DNA from: Mycolicibacterium aubagnense
GTDB taxonomy: Bacteria; Actinomycetota; Actinomycetes; Mycobacteriales; Mycobacteriaceae
Length of the DNA: 64,000 nt
Assembly (NCBI RefSeq): GCF_010730955.1
Contig: NZ_AP022577.1
Location: 3,038,001 to 3,102,000 of the forward strand
Direction: 5' to 3'
Positions 1 through 8,735 of the stretch are shown one piece after another. Each line of letters starts with the position of its first letter. Position 1 is the first letter of the stretch. The notes under the pieces were generated by a model. It worked only from the letters and a program-made list of their open reading frames with translations. It searched no databases and was not told where the DNA came from. The position numbers and the translations under genes are program-made.

Positions 1-203
1 CCGTCGGCGACACCGTGGTTGATGGGGCTGGGCATGGCCTCACCAGAGCGCTTGAACGTGACGAGGACGATCTGTCGGGCCCGGTCGAAGCCCGTGAAAT
101 CCGACCCCGTCGGCTCCCCGATGCCGAAGGCCTCCCGGTGGCGTAACTTGTCCATGCCCCGAAACATCAACCGGCCCATGGCCGCGGCGAGATCACCAGC
201 CAT
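1..203 (-). CDS. PPOX-type (F420/FMN split-barrel) protein, N-terminal part only
   Basis: The gene runs off the left edge of the window, so only about 67 N-terminal residues are visible. It starts at the ATG at 203, directly after the TAG stop of the upstream YCII gene, so the two are probably co-transcribed. After a helical leader (MAGDLAAAMGRLMFRGMDKL) come residues with the pattern of a first beta-strand pair, RQIVLVTFKRSGEAMPSPI. This resembles the opening of pyridoxamine-5'-phosphate-oxidase-like F420-dependent reductases (LVTxRRDGxxVxTPV). The family call rests on this short stretch, so the substrate and cofactor are unknown. Confidence 0.5.
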   Translation of the reverse strand, partial: MAGDLAAAMGRLMFRGMDKLRHREAFGIGEPTGSDFTGFDRARQIVLVTFKRSGEAMPSPINHGVAD

Positions 204-518
204 CTATTCGACCTCCGGCTCGACAGACAGCAGCCACGTCTTCACGGTCCATCCGGTCACCGCGCCGCCGACGACGAAGGGGTCGGCCCCCGCGAATCGC
301 TCGGCCGCGTCCTTGTCTGTGAACACAGCCAGCGCACCAAACTCGCCCGGCACGGCGTCCTGAACCGGGCCGAGCATCAGCAGGACCCCCGGATGTGCCC
401 GGCGATACCGATCGGCGTACTCCTGGTGTGCCGGAAACAATTCAGGCACCTTCGCGCGTCCCTCCTCCGTCGAGGAGTAGATCAGCAGGTAGCGCGGCAG
501 CCACTGAGCCGTCATCAC
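204..518 (-). CDS. YCII-related domain protein
   Basis: This is a 104-residue protein of the usual length for single-domain YCII/DGPF-like proteins, which have a dimeric alpha/beta ferredoxin-like fold. Visible are an N-terminal strand (YLLIYSST), a central helix (HQEYADRYRRAHPGVLLMLGP), the strand ALAVFTDKDAAERFAGADPFV, and a C-terminal strand ending TWLLSVEPEVE. The DPFV stretch near the end is typical of the fold. Some family members are dehydrochlorinases or sigma-factor-associated proteins, but nothing here fixes a substrate. It lies immediately upstream of the PPOX-type gene and diverges from the OsmC gene. Confidence 0.7.
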   Translation of the reverse strand: MMTAQWLPRYLLIYSSTEEGRAKVPELFPAHQEYADRYRRAHPGVLLMLGPVQDAVPGEFGALAVFTDKDAAERFAGADPFVVGGAVTGWTVKTWLLSVEPEVE

Positions 519-608
519 CGAAGCCTAATGCCGAAATTGGACTCATCGTGGGCACAACGGTCGGATTCCGGCGCCAGCCTCAATAGCGTCGCGCAGGTGA
601 CTGCTTCC

Positions 609-1109
609 GTGACTTCTCTCAACGCGATCACCGACGCCACCCGCGCGGCCGTCGCTGACAATCCGGCCGCCGCAGCGGTGGTGTTCAAGGCCTCCGCCCG
701 GCCCGAAGGCACCGTCGGCAGTGAGATCACGCTCGGCAAATACCGCGTGTACGTCGATGAGCCACCCAGCCTCGGCGGGCAGCACACCGCACCCAACCCG
801 GTCGAGTTCCACCTCGCGTCGCTGCTGTCCTGCCAGGTGGTGACCTATCGATTCTGGGCGGAGCGACTCGGCATCCAGGTCGACTCCCTGAGCGCCACCG
901 CGGAAGGAGATCTCGATGTGCGCGGCTTCTTCGGCCTTGACGACAATGTCCGCCCCGGCTTCCAACAGATCCGGGTCACCGTCACGGTCACCGGCCCCGA
1001 TACCGACGAGCGGTACCGCGAACTGCAAGATGCGGTGGACGCACACTGCCCGGTACTGGATCTGACAACTGGGGCGACGCCGGTCCATACCCAGCTGATC
1101 AAGGGATGA
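609..1109 (+). CDS. OsmC/Ohr family protein
   Basis: OsmC-family proteins are small cytoplasmic thiol peroxidases that reduce organic hydroperoxides with a pair of cysteines. Both signature cysteines are visible, in the helix SLLSCQVVTYRFWAE and in DAHCPVLDLTTG. The HTAPNPVEFHLASLL stretch before the first Cys is the family's NP-x-E-hxLAS motif. I chose the GTG at 609 because AGGTGA lies 9 bases upstream and gives a 166-residue protein. An ATG at 528 and a GTG at 597 are also in frame but lack a good ribosome site. The YCII gene diverges from it, which suggests a small oxidative-stress group. Specificity is not resolvable. Confidence 0.8.
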   Translation: MTSLNAITDATRAAVADNPAAAAVVFKASARPEGTVGSEITLGKYRVYVDEPPSLGGQHTAPNPVEFHLASLLSCQVVTYRFWAERLGIQVDSLSATAEGDLDVRGFFGLDDNVRPGFQQIRVTVTVTGPDTDERYRELQDAVDAHCPVLDLTTGATPVHTQLIKG

Positions 1110-1346
1110 CAACCCACCGGACGTGGCGGACCTAGGTCGCGTCCTTCGGGGCAGGGGGTCTGTCCCGCTCAGGATTGCGCTTGCGCGCTCATCGACGTAC
1201 GTCGTGACCACATGCTGCTGGGCGCCGAAGACCACAGCGAATAGTGCGAGTGCCGGAAACGTCGTCGATGCCGAGCCTGTGCGGGAACAGCACGGCGGCG
1301 GGCGGGCAACAGACCCGATCGGGAACACGGTGTTAGTGCGCTCGGG

Positions 1347-2255
1347 CTAAACCAGAGGCTCCACCGCGTGCTGCTGGCGCCAGGCGATCGGCGGCATACC
1401 GTGATGGCGGCGGAACGCCGCGACGAACGAGTACGGCGAGCCGTAGCCCACGCGACTCGCGATCCCGGACAGTCCGAAGTCGGTGGTACGCAACAGGTCA
1501 CGGGCGAGCGACATGCGGTGCTCCGTCAGGTATTGCAGCGGCGGCTGGCCCAATACCTCACCGAAGGTCCGCGCGAAGGCCGCGCGCGACAGCCCCGCCA
1601 CCGCGGCCAACTCGTCCACCGTCCACGGCTGAGCGGGGTCGTCGTGCATGGCCTGCAACGCGTCACGCAGCCGCGGATCGGCCGCCGCGCGGTACCAACG
1701 CGGCGCGGTGGGACTGTTCCTGAAGTCGCTGCGCAGGGCGAGCACCAACAGCACGTCGAGGAGCCGGTCCAGCACGGTCTGCTGCCCCGCTTCGACCACC
1801 GCGAGTTCGCGGGACAGCAGGCTGATGACTTCCCGCAGCGGATCGTCAGCCGCCGAGGACAGGGTCAGCACCGTCGGGAGGGCATCGATCACCCCGCCGG
1901 TGACGTCGCCGGCGAACCGGTACGCGCCACACAGGAACACCGTGGAACCATGCTCCGGGTCGGTGGTCTGTGGCAGCCGCCTGCGGAACTCGTCCGGGTC
2001 CAGACATGGGGCGCCGGGCTCATGCGCCAGATGATGCGGCACCCCACCGCGCACCAAGGTGATCTCCCCCGGGATCAACTCGATCGCCTCGCTGGCGTCC
2101 TCACGCCACAGCCAGGCGCGACCGCGGGTCACCATGTGCACCGCCAACTCGATGGAACCGCCGAGCAACAATCCCCATGGCGGTGCCACCACGGTGCGGG
2201 CGAACACCGCGCCCGTGGCTCGAGCGCGCATCAGATGGTCGTAGAGCAGGTCCAC
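1347..2255 (-). CDS. AraC-family transcriptional regulator with N-terminal cupin-like domain
   Basis: About 302 residues from the GTG at 2255. Residues 1-150 form the cupin-like ligand domain found in AraC regulators of this architecture (GSIELAVHMVTRGRAWLW, ELIPGEITLVRGGVPHHLA). The C-terminal 100 residues hold the two-helix-turn-helix DNA-binding domain: WTVDELAAVAGLSRAAFAR for the first and FGLSGIASRVGYGSPYSF for the second, ending AFRRHHGMPPIAWR. It diverges from the NmrA-like gene starting at 2368, with about 110 bp between them. It is the obvious candidate regulator of that gene and the SnoaL-like gene. The frame also extends upstream to 2414, but similarity begins at the chosen start. 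Confidence 0.85.
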   Translation of the reverse strand: MDLLYDHLMRARATGAVFARTVVAPPWGLLLGGSIELAVHMVTRGRAWLWREDASEAIELIPGEITLVRGGVPHHLAHEPGAPCLDPDEFRRRLPQTTDPEHGSTVFLCGAYRFAGDVTGGVIDALPTVLTLSSAADDPLREVISLLSRELAVVEAGQQTVLDRLLDVLLVLALRSDFRNSPTAPRWYRAAADPRLRDALQAMHDDPAQPWTVDELAAVAGLSRAAFARTFGEVLGQPPLQYLTEHRMSLARDLLRTTDFGLSGIASRVGYGSPYSFVAAFRRHHGMPPIAWRQQHAVEPLV

Positions 2256-2367
2256 CCGTCCAGAGTGCGCGAGACACTCCCGATCGACAAGCAGATGAGA
2301 CGCTCGCGCAATGAATCGAGCTTCCCGCGCATTGAAACACCCAGCGCCGGCGCGGAACAGTTGCCTC

Positions 2368-3204
2368 ATGGACAACGCAGGAGCAGTACTGGTTCTCGGC
2401 GGCACCGGCCGCACCGGATCACGTATCGGCCGGGCACTGATCGATCAGGGGGCGGCGGCGCGCACCGCCTCCCGCAGCGGCAGCGCGACGAAGTTCGATT
2501 GGGACGACCAGCAGACCTACCGGCCGGCGCTCGACGGCGTCGATCGCGTGTACCTCGTGCCGCCCAACCTGCGAGTACGGTTCGCCGACCAGGTCGCCGC
2601 ATTTCTGGAGACGGCGGTCGATGCCGGTGTCCGTCACATCACCCTGCTCAGCGCGTACGGCGCAGACCGGGCACCGGCCGTGATCGACCTGGCGGCAGTG
2701 GAGCGGCTGGTGGCCGAGTGCGGCGGCATCACTCACACGATCTTGCGGCCGGCGTGGGTGATGCAGAACTTCACCGACGAGCACCTGCCTCTGATCGACG
2801 ACTCGCTCACCGTCCCAAGCGGCGGCGGCGCCGAGGCCTTCGTCGACGCCGACGACATAGCGGCGGTGGCCGTACGCACAGTGCTGGAACCAGCCGCGCA
2901 CGACGGAGCGACCTACACGTTGACCGGCCCGGCCGCGCTCACCTTCGAGGACGTCGCGGCGGTGATCGCCGATGTCAGCGGCCGGCCGGTGAAGCATGTC
3001 GACGTCGACCAGCAGGTATGGATCGACGGGGCGGTGGCGGCCGGCGTACCCGCTGACTACGCGGTGATGCTGCGCTGGCTGACCGGCACAATCATCGACG
3101 GCCACGGTGCCACGCCCACCGGCGACGTCGAGAAGGTACTGGGGCATCCGGCAACCGATCTCGCCACCTTCGCGCGCCGCAACGCTGCGACCTGGACCCA
3201 CTGA
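2368..3204 (+). CDS. NmrA-like NAD(P)-binding oxidoreductase
   Basis: A 278-residue atypical short-chain dehydrogenase. The N-terminus carries the Rossmann dinucleotide motif VLVLGGTGRTGSRIGRAL. It is followed by short-chain-reductase-like segments (GVDRVYLVPPN, GVRHITLLSAYGA, HTILRPAWVMQNF) seen in NmrA/HSCARG-type proteins, which sense NADP(H) or reduce quinones. No canonical SDR YxxxK pair is evident. The ATG at 2368 is the last of several in-frame starts and places the Rossmann motif at residue 6, as is usual. It lies downstream of the divergent AraC regulator and 18 bp ahead of the SnoaL-like gene, so those two are probably one transcript. Confidence 0.8.
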   Translation: MDNAGAVLVLGGTGRTGSRIGRALIDQGAAARTASRSGSATKFDWDDQQTYRPALDGVDRVYLVPPNLRVRFADQVAAFLETAVDAGVRHITLLSAYGADRAPAVIDLAAVERLVAECGGITHTILRPAWVMQNFTDEHLPLIDDSLTVPSGGGAEAFVDADDIAAVAVRTVLEPAAHDGATYTLTGPAALTFEDVAAVIADVSGRPVKHVDVDQQVWIDGAVAAGVPADYAVMLRWLTGTIIDGHGATPTGDVEKVLGHPATDLATFARRNAATWTH

Positions 3205-3222
3205 ACCGACAGGAACCGAGAC

Positions 3223-3666
3223 ATGACCAAGTACATCGACGACGCGTCCAACTTCGGCGCCAACGGGCCGTTCTTCCACGTCATCCGCACCGGACTCGAC
3301 GGCTTGGTCGACGGCGAAGACTTCTTCGACCTACTCGCCGACGACGTGGTGTTCGAGTTCGTGATCTCGGTACCCGGCTATCCGCGCCGGGTCGAAGGCC
3401 GGGACGCGGTGCTGGAGCTCTACCGCGACTACGACAACTACATGAAGGTGCACAGCGCCGATGGACTGCGCGTATACCGAGATCCGGCGGCGTCAGTCGT
3501 GGTGCTGGAGTATGAGGTGCACGGGCACCCTGTACACGGCGGTTCTGCCTACAACAACCGTTTCGTCTCCATCGTCACCATCACTGACGGGAAGGTGACG
3601 CACTGGCGGGACTACCTGGATCCGATCGCGGTGTTCGATGCCACCGGCTGGCCCGCTATGGACTGA
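3223..3666 (+). CDS. SnoaL/NTF2-like fold protein
   Basis: A 147-residue protein with the length and pattern of the NTF2/SnoaL alpha+beta barrel. An N-terminal helix is followed by FFDLLADDVVFEFVI (the 'L.dDv.fef' signature), GRDAVLELYRDY, and paired strands ending FVSIVTITDGKVTHWRDYLDPIAVF, which is very typical of SnoaL-like ketosteroid-isomerase relatives. A GAGACATG start follows an AGGAA ribosome site. It is 18 bp behind the NmrA-like gene. Such proteins include isomerases, cyclases and ligand-binding partners. No substrate can be named. Confidence 0.8.
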   Translation: MTKYIDDASNFGANGPFFHVIRTGLDGLVDGEDFFDLLADDVVFEFVISVPGYPRRVEGRDAVLELYRDYDNYMKVHSADGLRVYRDPAASVVVLEYEVHGHPVHGGSAYNNRFVSIVTITDGKVTHWRDYLDPIAVFDATGWPAMD

Positions 3667-3692
3667 TCGACGCCGAAATCCCTTTTGAGCTG

Positions 3693-3779
3693 CGGTGGCG
3701 GAGGGATTTGAACCCCCGGTTGGGTTTAACCAACTCTCGCTTTCAAGGCGAGTGCATTAGGCCGCTCTGCCACGCCACC
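3693..3779 (-). tRNA. tRNA-Ser (anticodon TGA)
   Basis: Read on the minus strand, the sequence folds as a class II tRNA. The 7-bp acceptor stem is GGTGGCG paired with CGCCACC, with discriminator G. The D arm contains GCAGAGCGGCC, and the anticodon arm is CTCGCCTTGAAAGCGAG with TGA in the loop. A long variable arm (AGTTGGTTAAACCCAACC) is characteristic of tRNA-Ser, and the T arm is GGGGGTTCAAATCCC. CCA is not encoded: the bases after the discriminator are CA. Confidence 0.95.
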
Positions 3780-3843
3780 GCCGAACAGCCTAAGGGGTCC
3801 AGCGCCGTGCGAGCCCCTCGGGTCTCTGTGTAGCGTTGCGGCT

Positions 3844-4815
3844 ATGCACGCCATTGTCGTCGAATCCCCAGGTCAACTGGCATGGTCCGAGGTACCGGAC
3901 GTGACGGCGAAGGGTGGCGAAGTCGTCATCGCCGTCACGACCGCCGGGGTGAACCGGGCCGACCTGCTGCAAGCCGCCGGCCTGTACCCGCCGCCGCCGG
4001 GCGCCAGCGACATCCTGGGGCTGGAGGTCTCGGGTGTCATCGCAGAGGTCGGCGCCGGCGTCGAGAATTGGTCCGCCGGCGACCAGGTGTGCGCACTGCT
4101 GTCGGGCGGCGGCTACGCCGAGAAGGTGGCCGTGCCCGCGGCCCAGGTCATGCCGATCCCGGCTGGTGTGAGCCTGCATCATGCGGCCGGTCTGCCGGAG
4201 GTCGCGGCCACGGTGTGGTCCAACCTGTCGATGACCGCCCACCTGCGGTCCGGCCAGCTGGTGCTGCTGCACGGCGGCGCCAGCGGCATCGGCACGCATG
4301 CCATCCAGGTCGCCCACGCCATGGGCGCTCGCGTCGCCGTCACCGCGTCACTCGAAAAGCTCGAACTCTGCCGCGAGTTGGGGGCCGACATCCTGGTCAA
4401 CTACCGCGACGAAGACTTCGTGGAGCGCGTGACGGAGGCAGGCGGCGCCGACGTCATCTTCGACATCATGGGTGCCTCGTACCTGGACCGGAACATCGAC
4501 GCGCTCGCGCCCGACGGACGCATCGTGATCATCGGCATGCAGGGCGGCGTAAAGGGCGAACTGAACGTCGCCAAGCTCGTGGGCAAGCGCGCCGGCGTCA
4601 TAGGCACCGCGCTGCGCTCCCGCCCCGTCGAGGGGGAATCCGGCAAGGCGGCGATCATCAACGAAGTGGTGCAGCATGTTTGGCCCATGATCGCCGACGG
4701 TCGCGTGCGCCCGATCATCGGCGCCGAGTTGCCCATCGAGCAGGCAGCGGCCGCCCATCAGCTCCTGCAGGCGGGTGCCGTGTCCGGGAAAGTACTTCTG
4801 CGAGTACGGGATTAG
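3844..4815 (+). CDS. NAD(P)H quinone oxidoreductase, PIG3/QOR type (Rv3777-like)
   Basis: A 323-residue medium-chain dehydrogenase/reductase without catalytic zinc ligands. N-terminal GroES-like domain: VITVTTAGVNRADLLQ-type strand-turn, then YPPPPGASDILGLEVSGVIAEVG, the QOR/PIG3 signature. Rossmann half: LLHGGASGIGTHAIQVA (NADPH loop) followed by GARVAVTASLEKLELCRELGAD. It ends with QAAAAHQLLQAGAVSGKVLL. Expected to reduce quinones or enones with NADPH in the cytoplasm. In M. tuberculosis the orthologous position (Rv3777) likewise sits next to the class-V aminotransferase gene, which converges on it here. Physiological substrate unknown. Confidence 0.85.
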   Translation: MHAIVVESPGQLAWSEVPDVTAKGGEVVIAVTTAGVNRADLLQAAGLYPPPPGASDILGLEVSGVIAEVGAGVENWSAGDQVCALLSGGGYAEKVAVPAAQVMPIPAGVSLHHAAGLPEVAATVWSNLSMTAHLRSGQLVLLHGGASGIGTHAIQVAHAMGARVAVTASLEKLELCRELGADILVNYRDEDFVERVTEAGGADVIFDIMGASYLDRNIDALAPDGRIVIIGMQGGVKGELNVAKLVGKRAGVIGTALRSRPVEGESGKAAIINEVVQHVWPMIADGRVRPIIGAELPIEQAAAAHQLLQAGAVSGKVLLRVRD

Positions 4816-4823
4816 CCTCCGCC

Positions 4824-4875
4824 AGCCTGACCACAGGGCGGTTTCGAGGCCGGTTTTCCGCCACCAGGTCAGGCT
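4824..4875. terminator. Bidirectional hairpin between convergent genes
   Basis: A perfect 9-bp inverted repeat (AGCCTGACC ... GGTCAGGCT) encloses a second inner pairing (GGCGG ... CCGCC). It lies between the stop of the quinone oxidoreductase gene and the stop of the convergent aminotransferase-like gene. There is no U-tract, as is common for mycobacterial terminators. The terminator role is inferred from position. Confidence 0.5.
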
Positions 4876-4923
4876 CGCGCGACGCTTGCACAGCTGCTAC
4901 TCGACGCGCTGGGCTGCAGGTAA

Positions 4924-6120
4924 CTAACCGAGCGAGGCCAACGTCCGGACAAGCTGGTCGACCTCGGCGGTCGTCGTGTAGTGGCCCAGGCCAACCGTCA
5001 CGGCACCACCGATGTCGTTGACGCCGATGGCCTCCAGCACGCGCGAGTTACCGTCCGACACCGCCAGTACGCCGTTGTCGGCCAGGCGGCTGATCACGCG
5101 GTCGGCAGGCACGCCCTGCACCGCGAAGCTCAGCACCGGAATGGCCGCCTCAGGAGCGCCGAGCACCATGACCAACGGCAGCGACCGCAGCGAGTTACGC
5201 AGGTACGCGAACACCCGGCCCAGGTAGGCCTCGGCCGATTGCATGGAGCGCGCGAGCCTCTCGCGGCGGGAGCCCGTGGCCGCGTCATCGAGGTTGGCCA
5301 GGTATTCGATGCTGGCCACGACCCCACCGAGCAGTCCGAACTGATGGGCGCCGACTTCCAACCGGGCGGCGCCTGTCGCGTTCGGGTCCAGCGAGACCGT
5401 CGCCAACGTGTCGATGATCGAGGGGTCGCGGAACACCAGCGCACCGATCGGCGGGCCGCCCCACGCAATCGCGTTGAGCGCGACCACATCGGCATCGACG
5501 TCGTTGATGTCCAGCAGACGGTAGGGCGCGGCCACCGAGTGGTCGACGACGACCATGCCACCGTTCTCCCGCGCCATCTTGGTCACGGGACGCAGATCGG
5601 TGACGGTGCCGAGCTTGGACGATGCCGACGTGATCGCTATCAACCGGGTGGGCCGGGTGATGAGGGTCTCCCACTGCCAGCTGGGCAGTTCGCCGGTCTC
5701 GATGTCGACCTCGGCCCACTTCACCTTGGCGCCATAGCGATTCGCGGCCCGCAACCACGGTGCGATGTTGGCTTCGTCATCCAGGCGGGTGACGACCACT
5801 TCGTAGCCCAGGCCCGACCGCGACGCCGACGCCTCGGCCAGCGAGTTCAGCAGGACGGCACGATCAGCGCCGAACACGACACCGCGCGGGTCACCGCCGA
5901 CGAGATCGGCGACCGCTTGCCGTGCGGCCGTGAGGACCGCGGCGCTGCGCTGGGCGGCCGGGTGCGGCCCAGCGGCCGACGACATGGAACCGCGGAAAGC
6001 GGTCGAAACGGTGGTCGCTACCGAGTCCGGCAGCAGCATTCCGGTCGGGGCATCGAAGTGCACCCAGCCGCCGCCCAGTGACGGGTGCAGACCGCGCACC
6101 CGGGCGACGTCGTATGCCAT
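4924..6120 (-). CDS. Class-V aminotransferase / cysteine-desulfurase-like protein lacking the PLP lysine (Rv3778c-like)
   Basis: A 398-residue protein with the layout of NifS/SufS-type fold-I enzymes. It shows [16 protein letters not shown] at the start, [15 protein letters not shown] in place of the desulfurase 'dHHsNllPW', the pyridine-nitrogen Asp in [14 protein letters not shown], and a [10 protein letters not shown] segment. In true class-V enzymes the Schiff-base Lys sits just before that segment (SGHKxxGPxGIG). Here the stretch reads [13 protein letters not shown], with Ala219 at the Lys position and no lysine nearby. It may have lost transaminase or desulfurase chemistry. The ATG at 6120 gives the family-typical N-terminus. 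The GT-C gene diverges from it. Confidence 0.8.
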   Translation of the reverse strand: MAYDVARVRGLHPSLGGGWVHFDAPTGMLLPDSVATTVSTAFRGSMSSAAGPHPAAQRSAAVLTAARQAVADLVGGDPRGVVFGADRAVLLNSLAEASASRSGLGYEVVVTRLDDEANIAPWLRAANRYGAKVKWAEVDIETGELPSWQWETLITRPTRLIAITSASSKLGTVTDLRPVTKMARENGGMVVVDHSVAAPYRLLDINDVDADVVALNAIAWGGPPIGALVFRDPSIIDTLATVSLDPNATGAARLEVGAHQFGLLGGVVASIEYLANLDDAATGSRRERLARSMQSAEAYLGRVFAYLRNSLRSLPLVMVLGAPEAAIPVLSFAVQGVPADRVISRLADNGVLAVSDGNSRVLEAIGVNDIGGAVTVGLGHYTTTAEVDQLVRTLASLG

Positions 6121-6229
6121 GCCATGCCAACCTTCAAGTGATTCAGGCCTGCCAGCCAAAATTATCCGGCGGGCGTGCCCCGCTGCACACCGGCGAAAGC
6201 CGGGCCACCCGAACAGCCATACTAGTGCA

Positions 6230-8191
6230 GTGAGCTTGGCGTCTGGCGTCCTTGTCGCCCTGTTGATCATGGTGCTCCCTGGAGCAATCACCGCTCGTGT
6301 AGCACAGCTAACCTGGCCCGTTGCCATCGCAGTCGGCCCCGCAGTGACCTACGGCATCGTAGCTTTGGCCGTCGTTCCACTCGGTGCCGTCGGCGTCCCG
6401 TGGAACGGCTGGACGGCGTTGCTGGCGTTCGTCATCGTGGTCGCAGTGGTTGCCGGGCTTCGTCGTGCCCTGCGGCGCTACGCGGACACCGCTGCCGAAG
6501 CACTCGCGATCACGCGTGGCCCGGCCCTGGTCGTCGCCGCCGGCATTCTCGTCGGCGCGTCGGCAATTGCAATTTCAGCAATCCTCGGTATGCCGCATTG
6601 GCAATCCATTCCGAGCACCTGGGACTCGGTCTGGCACGCCAACACCATCCGCTGGATTCTCGACGTCGGTCAGGCCTCGCCAATGCACATGGGCGAGCTT
6701 CGCAATGTCGAGACCCACGCGTTGCTCTACTACCCGTCGACCTTCCACGCGCTCGCCGCGGTGTTCTGCCAACTCACCGGCACGGCCGCGACAACCGCGT
6801 ACACCCTGCACTCGCTGGCGGCCTCGACCTGGCTGTTCCCCGTCAGCGCGGCGAGCCTGACGTGGGCCATGGTGCGGCCGCACACGTGCCAGCGCTGGAG
6901 CGCCGGGGCGGCGGCCACCGCGGGCGCACTGGCGGCGTCCTTCACCGCTGTTCCCTACGTCGAGTTCGACGTCGCCGCCGTCCCCAACCTGGTGGCCTAT
7001 GGCCTCGCCGGGCCGACGACGGTGCTGGTCATGTCGTGCCTGCGGCACCGCAATCGCATTCCCCTCGCCGTCATCGCCCTGGTCGGAGTGTTCTCCACCC
7101 ACATCACCGGCGGTGTCGTCGTCGCCACCTTCGTCGGCGTCTGGTGGCTCTGCGACACGCTGTGGCATCCGGTGCGCGGCCGGCTCTCCGACTTCCTGAG
7201 CCTGCTCGCCGTCGCGGTGCCGTCGCTGGTGCTCCTGCTGCCGCAGTTCATCGGGGTGCTCGCGCAGGCGGACATCATCGTCGGGCACGCGTTCGTCACC
7301 CATCAGAGCCGGCTCCGGGTGCTGTTCAACGCGGTCGTGCAACACACGCGCCACCTCAACGACTACCCGATCCAGAACATCCTGATCCTGCTCGGCGGCG
7401 TCGGCGGGCTGATCCTGCTCGTCAAGCGGGTCTGGTGGCCGCTGACGGTCTGGCTACTGCTGATCGTCGCGATCGTGCACTCCGGTGCGCCGTTCGGCGG
7501 TCCGCTCGGCTTTGTCATCGGCAAGTACTCCGACCTCTACTACAGCGATCCGCGCCGGTTGTCCGCCGTCGTGACCATGCTGATCACGCCGTTCGCCGGG
7601 ATCGCGTTGTTCGCCGTCATCGCCTTCGCCGTCGGCTGGCTGCAGAAGCGGACGCCCCGGACCGAACGGTTCTGGGCCGCCACCACCGCCGCGCTGTTGC
7701 TGCTGTCGACGGTCGGGCTGGCCTGGCACTACTTTCCCCGGCACCGTTACCTCATCGGCCAGAAGTACGACCAGGTCATGGTCAACGACAAGAACCTGGA
7801 GGCCTTCGCCTACCTGGCGACGCTGCCGGGCGCCAAGGACACGTTGATCGGCAACGCCAACACCGACGGCACCTCCTGGATGTATGCCGTCGCCGGACTG
7901 CACCCGCTGTGGACCCACTACGACTATCCGCAGCAACAGGGACCGGGCTACCACCGCTTCATCTTCTGGGCCTACGCCAACAAAGCGGACACCGATCCGC
8001 GCATCGCGGAGGCCGTGCATGCCCTCAACATCCGGTACGTGATCACCAGCTCGACCATCGTCAGAGGTTTCGTCATGCCCGACGGACTAGTGTCGCTGGA
8101 TAAGTCGAAGTCGTGGGCAAAGATCTACGACAACGGGCGGTCCCGCATCTATGAATGGCGCGGCGACACCGCCGCCCCGGCGAAGAGATAG
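6230..8191 (+). CDS. GT-C-type polytopic membrane protein, Rv3779-like (polyprenyl-phosphomannose synthesis)
   Basis: About 653 residues from the GTG at 6230. It has roughly a dozen hydrophobic segments beginning [19 protein letters not shown], and an extracytoplasmic-looking C-terminal part from about residue 510. The first large loop ([17 protein letters not shown]) carries acidic and His residues in the place expected of a GT-C catalytic loop. The orthologue in this position, Rv3779, has been reported as a GT-C protein needed for polyprenyl-phospho-mannose and hence LM/LAM and higher PIMs. I assign it by synteny and length (Rv3779 is about 666 residues), not by motif alone. The bpa gene follows after 13 bp. 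Confidence 0.75.
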   Translation: MSLASGVLVALLIMVLPGAITARVAQLTWPVAIAVGPAVTYGIVALAVVPLGAVGVPWNGWTALLAFVIVVAVVAGLRRALRRYADTAAEALAITRGPALVVAAGILVGASAIAISAILGMPHWQSIPSTWDSVWHANTIRWILDVGQASPMHMGELRNVETHALLYYPSTFHALAAVFCQLTGTAATTAYTLHSLAASTWLFPVSAASLTWAMVRPHTCQRWSAGAAATAGALAASFTAVPYVEFDVAAVPNLVAYGLAGPTTVLVMSCLRHRNRIPLAVIALVGVFSTHITGGVVVATFVGVWWLCDTLWHPVRGRLSDFLSLLAVAVPSLVLLLPQFIGVLAQADIIVGHAFVTHQSRLRVLFNAVVQHTRHLNDYPIQNILILLGGVGGLILLVKRVWWPLTVWLLLIVAIVHSGAPFGGPLGFVIGKYSDLYYSDPRRLSAVVTMLITPFAGIALFAVIAFAVGWLQKRTPRTERFWAATTAALLLLSTVGLAWHYFPRHRYLIGQKYDQVMVNDKNLEAFAYLATLPGAKDTLIGNANTDGTSWMYAVAGLHPLWTHYDYPQQQGPGYHRFIFWAYANKADTDPRIAEAVHALNIRYVITSSTIVRGFVMPDGLVSLDKSKSWAKIYDNGRSRIYEWRGDTAAPAKR

Positions 8192-8204
8192 GAACAGTGC
8201 AGCT

Positions 8205-8732
8205 ATGACGCTGAACCCAGCAGACGACGACAGCATCGAGGTCATCGGCGGAGACCTCGCGTTGGGTGGGGCCCCCGCAGGCGACCCCGAACAGGCCGAC
8301 GACGGTAAGTCGCTGACCGACCTGGTCGAGCAGCCGGCCAAGGTGATGCGAATCGGCACCATGATCAAGCAGCTGCTGGAAGAAGTGCGCTCCGCGCCGC
8401 TGGACGAGGCCAGCCGGAACCGCCTGCGCGACATCCACCGGTCGAGCATCCAGGAGCTCGAAGACGGCCTGGCTCCGGAGCTGACCGAGGAGCTCGAACG
8501 GTTGTCGTTGCCGTTCTCCGAGGAGAAGGTGCCGTCGGCCGCCGAGCTGCGCATCGCGCAGGCCCAGCTGGTGGGCTGGCTCGAAGGCCTGTTCCATGGC
8601 ATTCAGACCGCGCTGTTCGCGCAGCAGATGGCGGCCCGCGCACAGCTGGAGCAGATGCGCCAGGGCGCCCTGCCGCCTGGCGCCGAGGGCGGTCGCGGCC
8701 CGTTCCACCCCGGCACCGGCCAGTACCTGTAG
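8205..8732 (+). CDS. bpa: Bacterial proteasome activator Bpa/PafE (Rv3780-like)
   Basis: 175 residues. Bpa/PafE forms a dodecameric ring of four-helix bundles that docks on the 20S proteasome and opens its gate without ATP or pupylation, degrading unfolded proteins such as HspR. Seen here: an acidic disordered N-terminus (residues 1-30), helices with SLTDLVEQPAKVMRIGTMIK and ELEDGLAPELTEELERL, a long helix LRIAQAQLVGWLEGLFHGIQ, a Gly/Pro-rich tail, and the gate-opening C-terminal GQYL (hydrophobic-Tyr-X type). It sits between the Rv3779-like gene and wzt (stop and next start 3 bp apart), so it is probably co-transcribed with cell-wall export genes. Confidence 0.93.
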   Translation: MTLNPADDDSIEVIGGDLALGGAPAGDPEQADDGKSLTDLVEQPAKVMRIGTMIKQLLEEVRSAPLDEASRNRLRDIHRSSIQELEDGLAPELTEELERLSLPFSEEKVPSAAELRIAQAQLVGWLEGLFHGIQTALFAQQMAARAQLEQMRQGALPPGAEGGRGPFHPGTGQYL

Positions 8733-8735
8733 CCC

